Source of the DNA: Rhodocollybia butyracea
Taxonomy: Eukaryota > Basidiomycota > Agaricomycetes > Agaricales > Omphalotaceae
Assembly (NCBI GenBank): GCA_015501585.1
Contig: JADNRY010000025.1
Location: 124,001-188,000, forward strand
DNA length: 64,000 nucleotides
Direction of reading: 5' to 3'
Below, piece after piece: positions 37,153-47,460 of the stretch; position 1 is the stretch's first letter, and each line of letters begins with the position of its first letter. The notes under the pieces were generated by a model. The model ran no database searches. It had not been told where the DNA came from and saw nothing but the letters and a program-made list of their open reading frames with translations. Made by a program: the position numbers and the translations under genes.

Positions 37153-37165
37153 AAGGTTTTAGATG
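37153..37165. repeat. LINE target-site duplication, left copy
   Basis: AAGGTTTTAGATG at 37153-37165 recurs exactly at 43501-43513, immediately after the LINE poly-A tail. The 13-bp length is typical of target-primed reverse transcription. Confidence 0.9.
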
Positions 37166-37370
37166 ATCCGCTCTTGATCTTGTGCCGCCATCGTCTTCGA
37201 TTATTCCCACGGTTCGATTGGACCTAAAGAAGGAATCGTCGGAGCCTCGGAAAGGCGTTTGAGTATCGTAGAGCTGAAAATACACCACTTAAGCGGCGCA
37301 CGAAGCACACAACCAACAAAAATACCTTCTGGCGCAGGGTACCCAAGTCTATACGCCAGCAAAAGCCAAG

Positions 37371-39028
37371 ATGTCGCAAAGTACACTAAACTTTACAAGC
37401 AGCAATGGCACCTCAAGACCGACAACGCCTGCCACGAGCACTATGGCTCCAAACTCACGACCGAAGCCAACGGCAGCACCGGCGAATGCGAAAGAAAAGA
37501 CGGCAAAGGATTTCCTCATGGGAAAAGGATTGCTGTCAGTCGAAAAACCTACCAAACGAAGTGACATCTACGATGCGATGATGAAGGCCTCGAAATGGCA
37601 GAGGAAAGAAACAGAAAATATGGGAAAGGTACTGGAACATGCAGTAACGTTGCTACAAAAGATGGATACGATGGATATACATGCAGACTTAATAACAGCG
37701 ACTAAAGAAAGTATGGACAAAACTCTTGCAAACAAGCTTGACGAACACTGCACCAAAATTCAGCAAGAAATGCTGACAGCGTTTGAAACTCTGGGAGAAG
37801 GACTGAAAAAAGGAGTAGAAGAACGGCTAAAAACGCAAACTGGCCCACAGTCATATGCTGAAATGGCAGGAAGAAACAACGAAAATGTACCCCCTCGAAC
37901 GCCACCAGCAATGAACCAGCAGCGAATGCGAGCTCACATCAACATCATGAAGCGACAAGTTCTACTAATTAATGAGGGGAAACCAGAGAGCATAGCACTA
38001 ATTGCTAAAAGTGAAAAGGAGATCTTGGCACACCTCAACGAGGCTCTGGGAAGAATTAACAATGCAGGCAACACAAAATTTTTGACAGTCTCCAAACTTC
38101 GCAACTCCAATCATCTGCTAACTGAACTAAACTCGGCAGAAGCTGCACTATGGCTGCAAAAGGCCGCGCAAACCATACCTTTTGAAATGGAGGTGAAACA
38201 CGCGATCAGAGTGGCGAGCAGAGATAACGAAATCATTCTCCATTTTGTACCGATAACCTTTGAGCCAGATGACCTTGAGGAGCTTCGTAAACTTGAATCG
38301 GCCAACGGGCTACCCACATGCTCAATTTCTAAAGCGAGATGGGCAAAATCAAAGCAAAATAGGTCCACAACACAGAAGGTAGCAAGTCTCCTGGTATACC
38401 TAACAGACCCTGAGGCAGCAAACACCCTTGTGATCACTGGCGCTCTTGTGGAGGGCAAACGAGTACGGGCAGCAAAAACAATTCGGGAAGAAACCAGATG
38501 TTATCATTGTCAGAAATTCGGTCATATGGCAACAAGCTGCCCAAGACTGAAGGAAGACGAAAACGATGTCCCCACGTGCGGGAAATGAGTGAGCTACACC
38601 CAACAAGCGAGTGCAAATCAGACAATGCAAAGTGTGCCAACTGTAACGAGGAAGGCCACGCAAGCAATGATAGATTGTGCCCAACATTCCGACAGAAATG
38701 CGAGGCCCTAAACAGACGTTCACCCACTAACCAACTGCCATACTTCCCCACAGATGAAACTTGGACATGGTCCGAGGAACCCACAAACACGCCACGGATG
38801 GGCCCAGCACCAAGGATTACTATACGGCAAGATCGTAACAAAAGAATGCGCCAGACACAAGCATCGACTTGGTCCCAATATCAGACCTCAACCAACCTAA
38901 CCCCGCTCGGAGATGCAGTTCGATGGGGGTCCCAGGAACCTAATAGTTCCCAACAATCTCAATCCATTCCCCTCTCTCAAACCTCAACTGATAGCTCCAA
39001 CAACAGTGCCCTGGCAAGAACTCAATGA
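37371..39028 (+). pseudogene. LINE ORF1 (gag-like, zinc knuckles), one-base lesion
   Basis: From ATG 37371 (MSQSTLNFTSSNG) a 405-codon frame runs to a stop at 38586-38588. It contains an RNA-binding-like middle region and a first knuckle of the form C-x2-C-x4-H-x4-C (CYHCQKFGHMATSC). The stop falls inside what should be a second knuckle beginning CGK. The frame starting before this point and ending at 39028 continues with ELHPTSEC and CANCNEEGHASNDRLC. A single missing base near 38584-38588 explains the break. The second part ends with a TGA at 39026-39028 that overlaps the ORF2 ATG as ATGA, an arrangement that can allow termination-reinitiation. A programmed frameshift is a less likely alternative. 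Confidence 0.8.
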
Positions 39029-42000
39029 ATAATGGAAATAGAAATAGCACCGGGAAACTTCGAATCCTACAGATGAACATGCATAAATCTAAAACAGCTA
39101 CTTTTGACATGATCAATGAACTAGATGGGCAAGAGGGACTATCAAGCCAATACGACGTAATTTGTATTCAAGAACCATGGACAGACCACTTTGGAAACGC
39201 CCGACACAGTTTCCGATGGGACATCATATACCCCACCTCCCGACTAAGACTAGGGAACAAAACTATATTAAGAAGCATAATTCTAATTAACCGAAAACTC
39301 TCATCAAACAGCTGGCGTCAGATAGAGGTCCCAGACACAAACGATGTAACGGCTATTCAGATGTCCGGCAACTTTGGACGTCTCACAATCTTCAACATAT
39401 ACAACGACGGTACACACTCAAGAACCCTCACACTACTCCGACAATATATGAGCCAGCACAAACAACAGCTATACACTCACACGACTGACTACATAATGTG
39501 GTGCGGGGACTTCAATAGACACCACCCACTCTGGGATGACCCCTCTAATCATCATCTATTTACGCCGCTGGCGCTCGAGGAAGCAGGGACTCTTCTCAAT
39601 ATTATAGACTCCCTTAATATGGATATGGTATTACCACCAGGGATACCCACCTTTAGAGTCCCTGCAACAGGTAACTGGACTCGCCCAGATAATGTTTTCC
39701 TATCGGAAACAGGAAAGCATGCCCTTATATCATGCGATGTAGAGCCCACACTCCAAGCAAACGGGGCAGATCACATACCTATCACAACGATCCTGGATAT
39801 GTCAATACTCAACTCTCCCAGCCCCCGAAAACGCAACTTTAGGATGACAGATTGGGATGATTTCTTGGAAGCGCTAGTAAAGGAACTCGGCAAAATACCT
39901 CCACCTCAAGAGATCACAAGTCGGGACCAGATGAACAGCGCAGTGGAAGATATCACAGCAGCCATTCAAAAGACTATTGATAAAACCGTCCCCATGAGCA
40001 GAGCCTGCCCTAATTCAAGAAGATGGTGGACCCATGAGTTAGCGGAAATGAAACGTACCCAGAATAGATTGAACAATGCCGCTTACAAGTTCCGAGCTCT
40101 CCCTGATCACCCGGTACATACCCAGCTGGCTGAACACCGCCTGAAATACAAGAACAGAATATTTGAGACTAAAGAAAAACACTGGGAGGACTATCTGGAG
40201 GAAGTGGACGAGGAGTCCATCTTCACAGCAGCAAAATATGCAACATGTCCAGGCGCCGATACAGGGTTTCACACCAATATCCCCACCTTGAAGGTCTGCA
40301 ATAATGAAGGCGCAACCATATCAACGGCAGAGACAAACGAGCAAAAAGCGGCTCTACTGGCATCAACTTTTTTTCCGGATGCACCAAGGGAATACGAATT
40401 GGATCGCAATCCCTGCAGGGACCCACTGCCTCCACCGCCACCAATCACGGAGGAGAGAATAATCTCAGTCTTCCAACGCCTCAAGCCGTATAAAGCCCCA
40501 GGCCCTGATCAGATACCCAACATTGTTCTGAAGGTCTGCGCAGGGCATCTTTCACCATTCCTGGTACGAATATACAACTGCTTTCCCAAGCTGAAGGCAT
40601 ACCCAAACCTCTGGCATCTATCCGACACTGCTGTTCTTCGAAAACCCGGGAAATCAACATACAGTATCCCAAAGTCATACCGCCCAATTGCCCTTCTCCA
40701 GAATATGAGCAAAGGTTACACAACTATTTTAGCTGAAGATATCTCTCACTTAGCCGAAAAACACCAACTGCTGCCTGAGACCCAGTTTGGAGGACGATCT
40801 TGTCGAATGACCATGGATGCTGTTCACCTAGTAGTGGATCGCATCCGGAATGCTTGGCGAAATAAGCGCGATGCGTCTATGCTTATGTTGGACATTGAGG
40901 GAGCCTTCCCAAATGCAGTGACCCAGCGACTGCTTTACAACATGCGGAAAAGGCGTGTCCCAGAACAACTGGTCATGATGGTCTCACTAGTGCTCAAAGA
41001 CCGAAAAACACGACTACGATTTGGTGACTTTGTATCTTCACTTATCAATCTTACTAATGGAATTGGACAGGGCGATCCACTATCGATGATAGTGTACCTC
41101 TTTTATAATGCAGACTTCTTCGACATTGTGGTAGCCCAACAGCGCCGAGGCATGACAGTTGGGTTTGTAGATGACAAAAATGTGGTGGTCGATGTGGGAG
41201 ACATGGCAAAGAATGTGGCGGTAATAAAACAATTCATGGAGAAACCGAGAGGAGGATTCGATTGGTCTGATAAGCATAATTCCAAATTTGAGCCATCGAA
41301 ATTAGTACTAATCCATTTCCCCCGCCCTCGGAAAACCCAGTCCATCCAAGCGCCCCTACTGGTTCTTCAAGGAAAAACCATCACAGAGAAAACCTCAAGC
41401 CGCATGCTCGGCATAATTCTAGACTCCAAGCTGTCATGGAAGGAACAAGCAGCCAATGCAATATCCAGAGCTACGGCAATTGTCTCTGCATTCCACAAGC
41501 TAAGTCGTACATCTTCTGGCGTCACAATGAAAATGATGCGGCGATTATATTTAACAGTGGTCATACCGAAGATGACATATGGATTGGATGTTTGGTATAC
41601 TCCACCTTTCCTCCCTGCTGAAGGGAAACGTCGGGTAGGGTCAGTTCGTGCACTTGAAGCCCTAGCCAAAGTTCAGAGAAAGGCCATGCTTTCCATCTCA
41701 GGAGCGCTCCGCTCTTCACCAACAGACTTGCTGGAAATTCATACCAAGTTACTCCCAATGGACCTCTTACTGGAGAAGGTATGTCAACGTGCGCTAATGC
41801 GGATATACACCCTACCAGAACAGAACCCACTCAGAAAAGTGGCCGGAGATGCGTACCTGAAACGGGATATCAAAAGAATGCCCTCACCACTTCGCGTCCT
41901 GCCACACATATTCAACGCAATATCTCCCAATGAGATCGAGACAATATACCCACCTAAACGTACAGTGTACGCCCCTGTCAGGTTTAACATCCGTATCCCC

Positions 42001-43026
42001 TTCAAAAAAGACATTGCTATAGATGAAGCACAGAAAGACAGGGCAGCAATAAAGGTATACACCGATGGATCAGGGTACAAAAACAAAGCTGCAGCCGCGG
42101 CGATACTGCTAAAAGGTGATAACACTATTCCTGAAGCTACACTACGATACCAGCTTGGCCCCATGGATCGCTACACCACTTTTGACTCTGAAGGAGTTGG
42201 GGTCATTCTCGGCCTACACTTATTACAGGAATATTGCGACGAAATCAATGAAAATAAATGCTCTGTGAGCCTCGACGGCAAATCGGTCATCCAATCTACT
42301 CAAAATGTCCGGCTGAAGGCGGGACAACCCATTATTGGGAAAATCCACAACATGGCAAGTAAGCTCTCTTGGGCTGCCAGGGAAAGCAAAGCCTTCACCC
42401 TAGTCTGGGTGCCAGGTCACTGCGGAATCATTGGAAATGAATTAGTGGACAAGGAAGCAAAGAAGGCAGCACAAGGGAAAATCAGCAACCCAGATGATCT
42501 GCCGCCCTTCCTACAAGGTGAGGTACTCCCAGCCAGCATATCTGCACTGAAGCAGGCTTTTCAGAAGAAACTAAAGAGGCGATGGGATAAGCGGTTCAAA
42601 GCATCGCAACGATACCACAAATTTGAGCGGATCGATAAGCATGGAACACGTTCAGACTTTCTGGAAATTGCAGGCAATCTGCGCCGACGTCAATCAAGCA
42701 TATTGATTCAACTACGAACGGGACACATTGGCCTGGCCAAATACCTACATCGCATTGGAAAGGGAGATAGTCCCCTTTGTCCACATTGTCGCTCAAGGGG
42801 CAGGGACGAACGAGAGACAGTTTGCCACTTCATCCTAGACTGCCCAGCATACTCAAGGGAACGTTTTCGCCTGCGCAAGGAACTAGGAAGGGATGCCTTC
42901 TCCCTGAGAACGCTTCTTAGCGACGAAAAAGGAATGAAAGCTTTACTCAAATATATTGGACAGACAGGTCGACTAGAAAAATTTTTTGGTGATGTTACAT
43001 ACTATGAAGAAGATGAGAACAATTGA
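39025..43026 (+). CDS. LINE ORF2: endonuclease, reverse transcriptase, RNase H
   Basis: The 1333-residue ORF is uninterrupted. Residues 10-260 form an APE-type endonuclease: QMNMHKS, IQEPW, WCGDFNRHHP and ADHIPI carry the expected Asn, Glu, Asp/Asn and Asp-His residues. The reverse transcriptase has KAPGPDQIPN, YRPIALL, MLMLDIEGAFPNAV, NGIGQGDPLS and the catalytic FVDD at about residue 714. RNase H follows with VYTDGSG, FDSEGVG, SLDGKS and GNELVDKEA, giving the D-E-D-D set. The tail has CPHC..CHFILDC, a zinc-binding motif. All catalytic residues are present, so this protein could still be active. It nicks target DNA, copies the RNA in place and removes RNA from the hybrid. Confidence 0.93.
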   Translation: MNNGNRNSTGKLRILQMNMHKSKTATFDMINELDGQEGLSSQYDVICIQEPWTDHFGNARHSFRWDIIYPTSRLRLGNKTILRSIILINRKLSSNSWRQIEVPDTNDVTAIQMSGNFGRLTIFNIYNDGTHSRTLTLLRQYMSQHKQQLYTHTTDYIMWCGDFNRHHPLWDDPSNHHLFTPLALEEAGTLLNIIDSLNMDMVLPPGIPTFRVPATGNWTRPDNVFLSETGKHALISCDVEPTLQANGADHIPITTILDMSILNSPSPRKRNFRMTDWDDFLEALVKELGKIPPPQEITSRDQMNSAVEDITAAIQKTIDKTVPMSRACPNSRRWWTHELAEMKRTQNRLNNAAYKFRALPDHPVHTQLAEHRLKYKNRIFETKEKHWEDYLEEVDEESIFTAAKYATCPGADTGFHTNIPTLKVCNNEGATISTAETNEQKAALLASTFFPDAPREYELDRNPCRDPLPPPPPITEERIISVFQRLKPYKAPGPDQIPNIVLKVCAGHLSPFLVRIYNCFPKLKAYPNLWHLSDTAVLRKPGKSTYSIPKSYRPIALLQNMSKGYTTILAEDISHLAEKHQLLPETQFGGRSCRMTMDAVHLVVDRIRNAWRNKRDASMLMLDIEGAFPNAVTQRLLYNMRKRRVPEQLVMMVSLVLKDRKTRLRFGDFVSSLINLTNGIGQGDPLSMIVYLFYNADFFDIVVAQQRRGMTVGFVDDKNVVVDVGDMAKNVAVIKQFMEKPRGGFDWSDKHNSKFEPSKLVLIHFPRPRKTQSIQAPLLVLQGKTITEKTSSRMLGIILDSKLSWKEQAANAISRATAIVSAFHKLSRTSSGVTMKMMRRLYLTVVIPKMTYGLDVWYTPPFLPAEGKRRVGSVRALEALAKVQRKAMLSISGALRSSPTDLLEIHTKLLPMDLLLEKVCQRALMRIYTLPEQNPLRKVAGDAYLKRDIKRMPSPLRVLPHIFNAISPNEIETIYPPKRTVYAPVRFNIRIPFKKDIAIDEAQKDRAAIKVYTDGSGYKNKAAAAAILLKGDNTIPEATLRYQLGPMDRYTTFDSEGVGVILGLHLLQEYCDEINENKCSVSLDGKSVIQSTQNVRLKAGQPIIGKIHNMASKLSWAARESKAFTLVWVPGHCGIIGNELVDKEAKKAAQGKISNPDDLPPFLQGEVLPASISALKQAFQKKLKRRWDKRFKASQRYHKFERIDKHGTRSDFLEIAGNLRRRQSSILIQLRTGHIGLAKYLHRIGKGDSPLCPHCRSRGRDERETVCHFILDCPAYSRERFRLRKELGRDAFSLRTLLSDEKGMKALLKYIGQTGRLEKFFGDVTYYEEDENN

Positions 43027-43910
43027 TCGACACATTTCCCAACAGATACTCATATAAAGGAAAACCCAAATAACCTGCTGGAGCAAACAGGCGACCTATA
43101 CCCGACGAATCATGCGCACAATAGGACAAAGTAGGCACAACCATCAGACGAAGATGAAAGAGAATGGAAAAGAAATGCTGGACACTAGCTTACCTCCTAC
43201 CCATGACACCAACTCCCTCACCTAGCTCTTTGAGCACATCGTAGAAATCCCCCCATAGATACACAAAATACCTAGTAGGTGGAGTCGTGGCCCCCCTTGA
43301 GACAGCGGCGGCTGAAGGAACGGTTGGGGATCAGCCGGACTGCAGGGGGACATCAGTGAGTTGCTCTGCACTCACTCCGTCTGCAGGGCCCTTCAGAACC
43401 GTGGGGGCACAGAGAGGCAATGAGCCTCTGTAGATAGCAATATGCGCATCATGAGGTACTCCTCCGCGCGCAATAAATTGATCTAAAAAAAAAAAAAAAA
43501 AAGGTTTTAGATGCATTCAAGGACTGTTTGAACTCTGAGGGTAGTCCCGATCAGTCCATCATAAATGTGTATGTGGAGGCAATTGGGAGGAGCAAAGTGC
43601 TCCTGGAGTCCATCGAAAAGAAGATAAGTGGATATCAAGGCTTGTTGCAGGCCCATGGCAGCTCGTGGTGTGTGGTATGGAGGATAATTGATTGGACAGT
43701 CTCAAAGAAACAAGAAGTGGAGGAGTTGCAGAAGAAAGTGAGAAGAGAGATCAGTCTGTTGGGTATTTTGGTTAATATATCCTCGAGGTAAGCAGGTAAT
43801 CGATATCGATTAGCCCTTACTGACAAACTGGGCTGGATCATAGCAGGAAGCAGCAAGAAGCATTAGTGAAAGTTGAAAACGTTGAATCCCAGGTCAAACA
43901 ATGGCGGTAA

Positions 43911-45010
43911 TGAGATACTTGTTTTCCGATTTTGCAAGATCACTGATTTTCATGGTTTCGATCTCAGAGAGCCGCCGACTGAAGTCGTTCTCCGCTGAGC
44001 TCAGAACAAAGATATAGTAATAAAAGCCTTGTTATAACAAGGCAGTCCTTTGTATGAAAAATTGTTGTTATAACATAATAACAAGTACCTAATTATTACG
44101 CTGTTGCTACGTAATCTGTAACGCCGTGTGAAGCACGGCAAGTCCCCGACTCTGAGATCGGGTCCGAACCAGACTTTCTCCTTTGGTTATTAGTTGTAGA
44201 AGTGGAGGATAATGCTCAGTGTTGTGGTTGAATGATGGACTGCTTTCTTTGCTGTAAGTAAGTGGTCGGTAGCGGTTGGGCGTGCGCGTGAAGTGTCGGT
44301 GTTTTGTACCAGTGTTTTCATAAGCTAAATATTGCATGTTCTCATATATGTTATGGTGTTATTGTATTATTAGTTTTTCAATGTAGAGGCGAAAGCGTTG
44401 GTTATCATTACAAAAAATGGTACTACATTAACGATTGAGGAATGAAACTACAGTTTGAATTTTGTCAGAGGTGAATAGCTTGACGTGTTTATGTCCACCT
44501 TGATTTACAGTTATCACGGTAGGTCAAAAGAACTTGAACACTTACACGATGTACAGATGAGTTTGGGTCGATCAACAGAAATGTCTTCAAGCTACAAGTG
44601 GAGTAACGCATTCACCATCTGTGATACATCATCCTCATCTGTGCAATGAAACACACCTTCAACCTTTTTCAAAACACTCTTCCGAAGAAGTACATGATCA
44701 ACTCCACCAGAATTCTGAATCAACTTGCATCATCTCAGAAGCCAATGCGGAGCCAAATACTTGCCTATAGCCTGGGCCAACATGCTCAAACATATTATCA
44801 TCTTCAATATCAACAAATTCACCATGCATTCGCAAGCATATCAAACATATAGTAGCCTTCCGAGTTTTAAACCTCTTCCCAATCATCTGAGGAAGCACTG
44901 TAAACATAGAAAAAGGAAGCGAATTCAACAGCATTGGTATGATGGCCCAGGATTGTCTTTTCACTGAGAAAAATCTCTCGTACTGTACTGTATACATAGC
45001 ATTCATAACA
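43911..45010. other. Gene-free stretch with palindromes
   Basis: A perfect 18-bp palindrome, gccttgttataacaaggc, lies at 44026-44043. A short hairpin, ccgtgtgaagcacgg, lies near 44125, and a cccga..tcggg pair near 44144-44161. The minus strand around 44700-44870 reads HGEFVDIEDDNMFEHVGPG without recognised homology and is probably a relic. Confidence 0.4.
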
Positions 45011-45147
45011 GCAAAAGTGATCCTAGAAACAAGATATGGTGGCAGAGGTAACAGTAAAAGTGGTCCTAGAAACAAGATGTGGCAGCGGAAGTGTAATGGT
45101 AAAAGTGGTCCTAGAAACAAGATACGGCGGCAGAAGTGGATATGGTG
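45011..45147. repeat. Three imperfect tandem units of about 43-45 bp
   Basis: The core 'tcctagaaacaagat' occurs at about 45021, 45064 and 45110, each followed by a g-rich 'gtggcag' or 'cggcggcag' segment. Because the spacing is not a multiple of three throughout, a coding role is unlikely, although one minus-strand frame stays open. Confidence 0.7.
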
Positions 45148-45389
45148 ATACATACGGCGATAGAGTTGTAGTGGTCGAAACCTGTGAAAATGTTATCGCC
45201 AAAGAGCATCATCCAATCAGTGTGCGAAGTATTGCGTCATAGCAGAAATCTGAAGGATCAGATAAGAAACGAGGTTCACAAGACCCTCTTCCCTTCGGTC
45301 AGAGTCGGGGATTACATCATTGTGTCAACGCGTAAATTTCGGGCGGGCACACTAAAACCTTATTTACGCGGTATATGTATCCCGAGCGT

Positions 45390-45524
45390 CCCTAAACCCT
45401 AACAAAACCCTAACCCTAACCCTAAGCCCTAAACCCTAAACCCTAAACCCTAAACCCTAAACCCTAAACCCTAAACCCTAACCCTAAACCCTAACCAAGC
45501 CCCGAACCCTAACAAGCCCTAAAC
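45390..45524. repeat. Interstitial telomeric repeat array
   Basis: About 135 bp consist mostly of CCCTAA and CCCTAAA units, including about eight consecutive CCCTAAA heptamers near 45430-45480, with a few variants (ccctaacaa, gccctaa, cccgaaccctaac). The plus strand here is the C-rich strand. It lies well inside the window, with ordinary genes on both sides, so it is interstitial. Confidence 0.9.
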
Positions 45525-45533
45525 GCACTTTTG

Positions 45534-45601
45534 GCAATGCCAACGGTTACTCTGTTAGGGTTAGCTAAAGCTAACCCTAACGAGAGTAACCTCGGCATTG
45601 C
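45534..45601. repeat. Hairpin with 34-bp arms next to the telomeric array
   Basis: The sequence folds back on itself. The left arm starts GCAATGCC and continues GGTTACTCTGTTAGGGTTAGCT; the right arm is its complement, with AGCTAACCCTAAC, AGAGTAACC and GGCATTGC. There are two or three differences and almost no loop. The centre is TTAGGGTTAG..CTAACCCTAA, that is, two telomeric repeats facing each other. Confidence 0.85.
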
Positions 45602-45609
45602 ATAGTACT

Positions 45610-46169
45610 AGTTGAGCTCAATGAACTTGAGCGTGAAAGGTAGGTACTAGTAGGACTTAGTGGTACTTATAAGTAGAACACCTATTGTAGTTATCAGCAC
45701 TGTAATTATTAGTATCGTTGTTAATATCAGCAAATTGTCATACAAAGGTTGGCCTTCATATAACAAGTACATAATTATTAAATCAGTGTCAGTAGGTGAC
45801 AGTGGTGCAGTCGTAAGTTGTCGATGTAACTTGTTACTCGAACTAAGTTGGTCTGACTTTTTCAATGTTGAGAATCTTCGTGGAGTTTTGCACAACCCTT
45901 ATAACGCGGTGTGTACTAATTGTGGTTCCTTGGTAGCTTCCGCATCTGGCCTTAGGCTCCATCGTGACCCCCATTTTTCAAACACTTGGTAGATCCAGCG
46001 CTGTGGAGACTTGACGCCTCGGCAGATTGGTCATACACAGGCGCATCCATCGCCTGAGGTCCCCAATCTAACATGCTCGCCGTTCTGGAGGATCTAAATC
46101 TGACCTTGGACGTTATAACTAAATACATTCACTAGTAGGTTGCGCAGTATCCTACAAACTCTTCAATCA
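45610..46169. other. No recognisable gene
   Basis: A plus-strand open stretch to 45992 ends with CTNCGSLVASASGLRLHRD, a weak C2H2-like pattern (C-x2-C-x12-H with no clear second His). Evidence is too thin for a gene call. Confidence 0.3.
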
Positions 46170-46810
46170 CCACTAATGAATACAGAGATATTTATTCTAA
46201 AGTTGTATCTGAGGCTTGGTCGGAACCTCCGTTTCCCTCTTCACTGAGAGTACTCAACGCAGTTGACGCGAAAATAATATCACCAACTGTGATTGCACTG
46301 GGGTCAGCTCTCGACCCGCAACGACCATCAGTTCAGGTGAATTGTAATCGCATCTATGCCCGAGTCCTGGCAGGACTACGCTGTGAATATCCCAGGAGAT
46401 TCGAGCGCAGAGGCTTTCACTTATCTGCGCCGTCTCTACTTGGATAAAGCCAGGCGTCCCCATGATGATAGCGACGATTACATCGAGAAACAGGTGACAG
46501 CTCATGGAGTCGTAGTTTGAACGCTTCTCCAAACGAGAAAGGCTTATTTCAATTTGTAATCCTGCGTGTCGTATCAAAAGATGCCCAAAAGAGGAGGCGG
46601 AAAGGGCAAAGCACCCAGGTCCCGGAGAGACAAGTATGAGACAAAGGTGTCGACGATTGAGATTCTCTCTCCCCCATTGACATCTATGTTGAATCGACAA
46701 TCATTCCGCAAACGGAGTCAGGATACGTCAAAGCTCTGCTCTTCTCTCACCTCAACTGACCTTTCCACTAGGCTCGCTCATACCACTCTAGGTAGAGATG
46801 ATCAGTGAGG
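46170..46810 (+). CDS. Hypothetical multi-exon gene, partial model
   Basis: Two stretches look like exons: about 46190-46335 (AWSEPPFPSSLRVLNAVDAK, ending VQ before a gtgaat donor) and about 46352-46492 (MPESWQDYAVNIPGD, then AFTYLRRLYLDKARR, ending EKQ before gtgaca). A third, 46580-46646 (MPKRGGGKGKAPRSRR), follows an 'aaaag' acceptor-like site. Homology is unknown and the frame joins are not proven. It may be a relic of a larger gene. Confidence 0.3.
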
Positions 46811-47460
46811 GGAAAAGGTAGATATACATGTACCATACTCCCCCCACTGTATTGTATCTGATAGCGAGTGTACTGCTTGCGGAGCGGGGAATATAGCATT
46901 TTATTTGCCAAAAAATCGATTCGCACCTTTATGGATTCTGGAGTAAGCTAATCAATGGTCATTCAATGCTGGGTCGAACGAAACCACCTTGCCCAGTAGA
47001 GAGGTCGAATGAAGTGGCAGTAGTGCTGTGGCCGGTACCAGTCATATCCCAGGAATCGGAACAGTGGAGTTTACTTCAGTCAATTGATAGATGCCGATAT
47101 GGAGGCGATAGACTGGCTATCCGGGCTTTCCTTCTTCCAGCACCTCTTCCAGCCCCATTTCCGTTAACCCAGCTCCTCTGTCTGAATCTCAGAAAAGAAC
47201 TTTAGCCAGGCGCGTGCTTACCGATGTCTTTGTCAATTTTAGCCCACACTCTAAAAAGACTATACTTAGTATGCATTGGAAGAGCGCAGATGTCAGTCGA
47301 CTCCTAGTGAAGGCCCTGACGTTTTTGATAGTAACATTGTCAGTAACATCGTCGCGACTTCGAGCATATAGGTTCTTTCCACAAAAGTGAGGAAAAGTAC
47401 GATATATGTAGATGGGTTATGGATACAGGGTCTTCTAGATATACAAATGAGAGATAGTGA
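46811..47460. other. Gene-free stretch, 3' side of NBP35
   Basis: No gene recognised. It probably contains the NBP35 3' UTR on the minus strand. Confidence 0.4.

Larger units (their letters stand above)
37166..43500 (+). mobile_element. Full-length Tad/I-like LINE retrotransposon
   Basis: The element is 6335 bp long, with a 5' UTR of about 205 bp, a gag-like ORF1 with zinc knuckles, an ORF2 with endonuclease, reverse transcriptase and RNase H, a roughly 470-bp 3' UTR and a terminal A-run (about 43485-43500). It is bounded by a perfect 13-bp target duplication. There are no LTRs. An APE-type endonuclease combined with an RNase H domain and zinc-knuckle ORF1 fits the Tad/I group known in fungi. 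It lies in the sense orientation inside a host gene. Completeness of the 5' end indicates insertion without truncation. Confidence 0.92.
37002..43910 (+). pseudogene. STAND-like N-terminal-domain gene interrupted by the LINE
   Basis: Host coding sequence upstream (to 37165) and downstream (from 43514) of the LINE joins in frame once the LINE and one target duplication are removed. Upstream it reads GDIFTVIHMLNSIRATLCDS and TEYRELETALKEYTKVLD. Downstream it reads AFKDCLNSEG, VYVEAIGRSKVLLESI and KKQEVEELQKKVRREISLLG. This order of helices resembles the helical N-terminal domain found at the start of many fungal NLR/STAND-like proteins (self/non-self recognition), in which a 'DSGG..TEYRxL' segment is characteristic. 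An intron begins at about 43790 (GTAAGC), and the last exon ends with a stop at 43908-43910, so no effector or NACHT part follows. Upstream, the ATG at 37002 is one base out of frame with the domain, so a second lesion or unseen intron exists. Confidence 0.6.

Noticed and set aside
44698..45153. 151-codon minus-strand open stretch
   Set aside because: The first half is translated tandem repeat; the rest has no recognised domain or start context.
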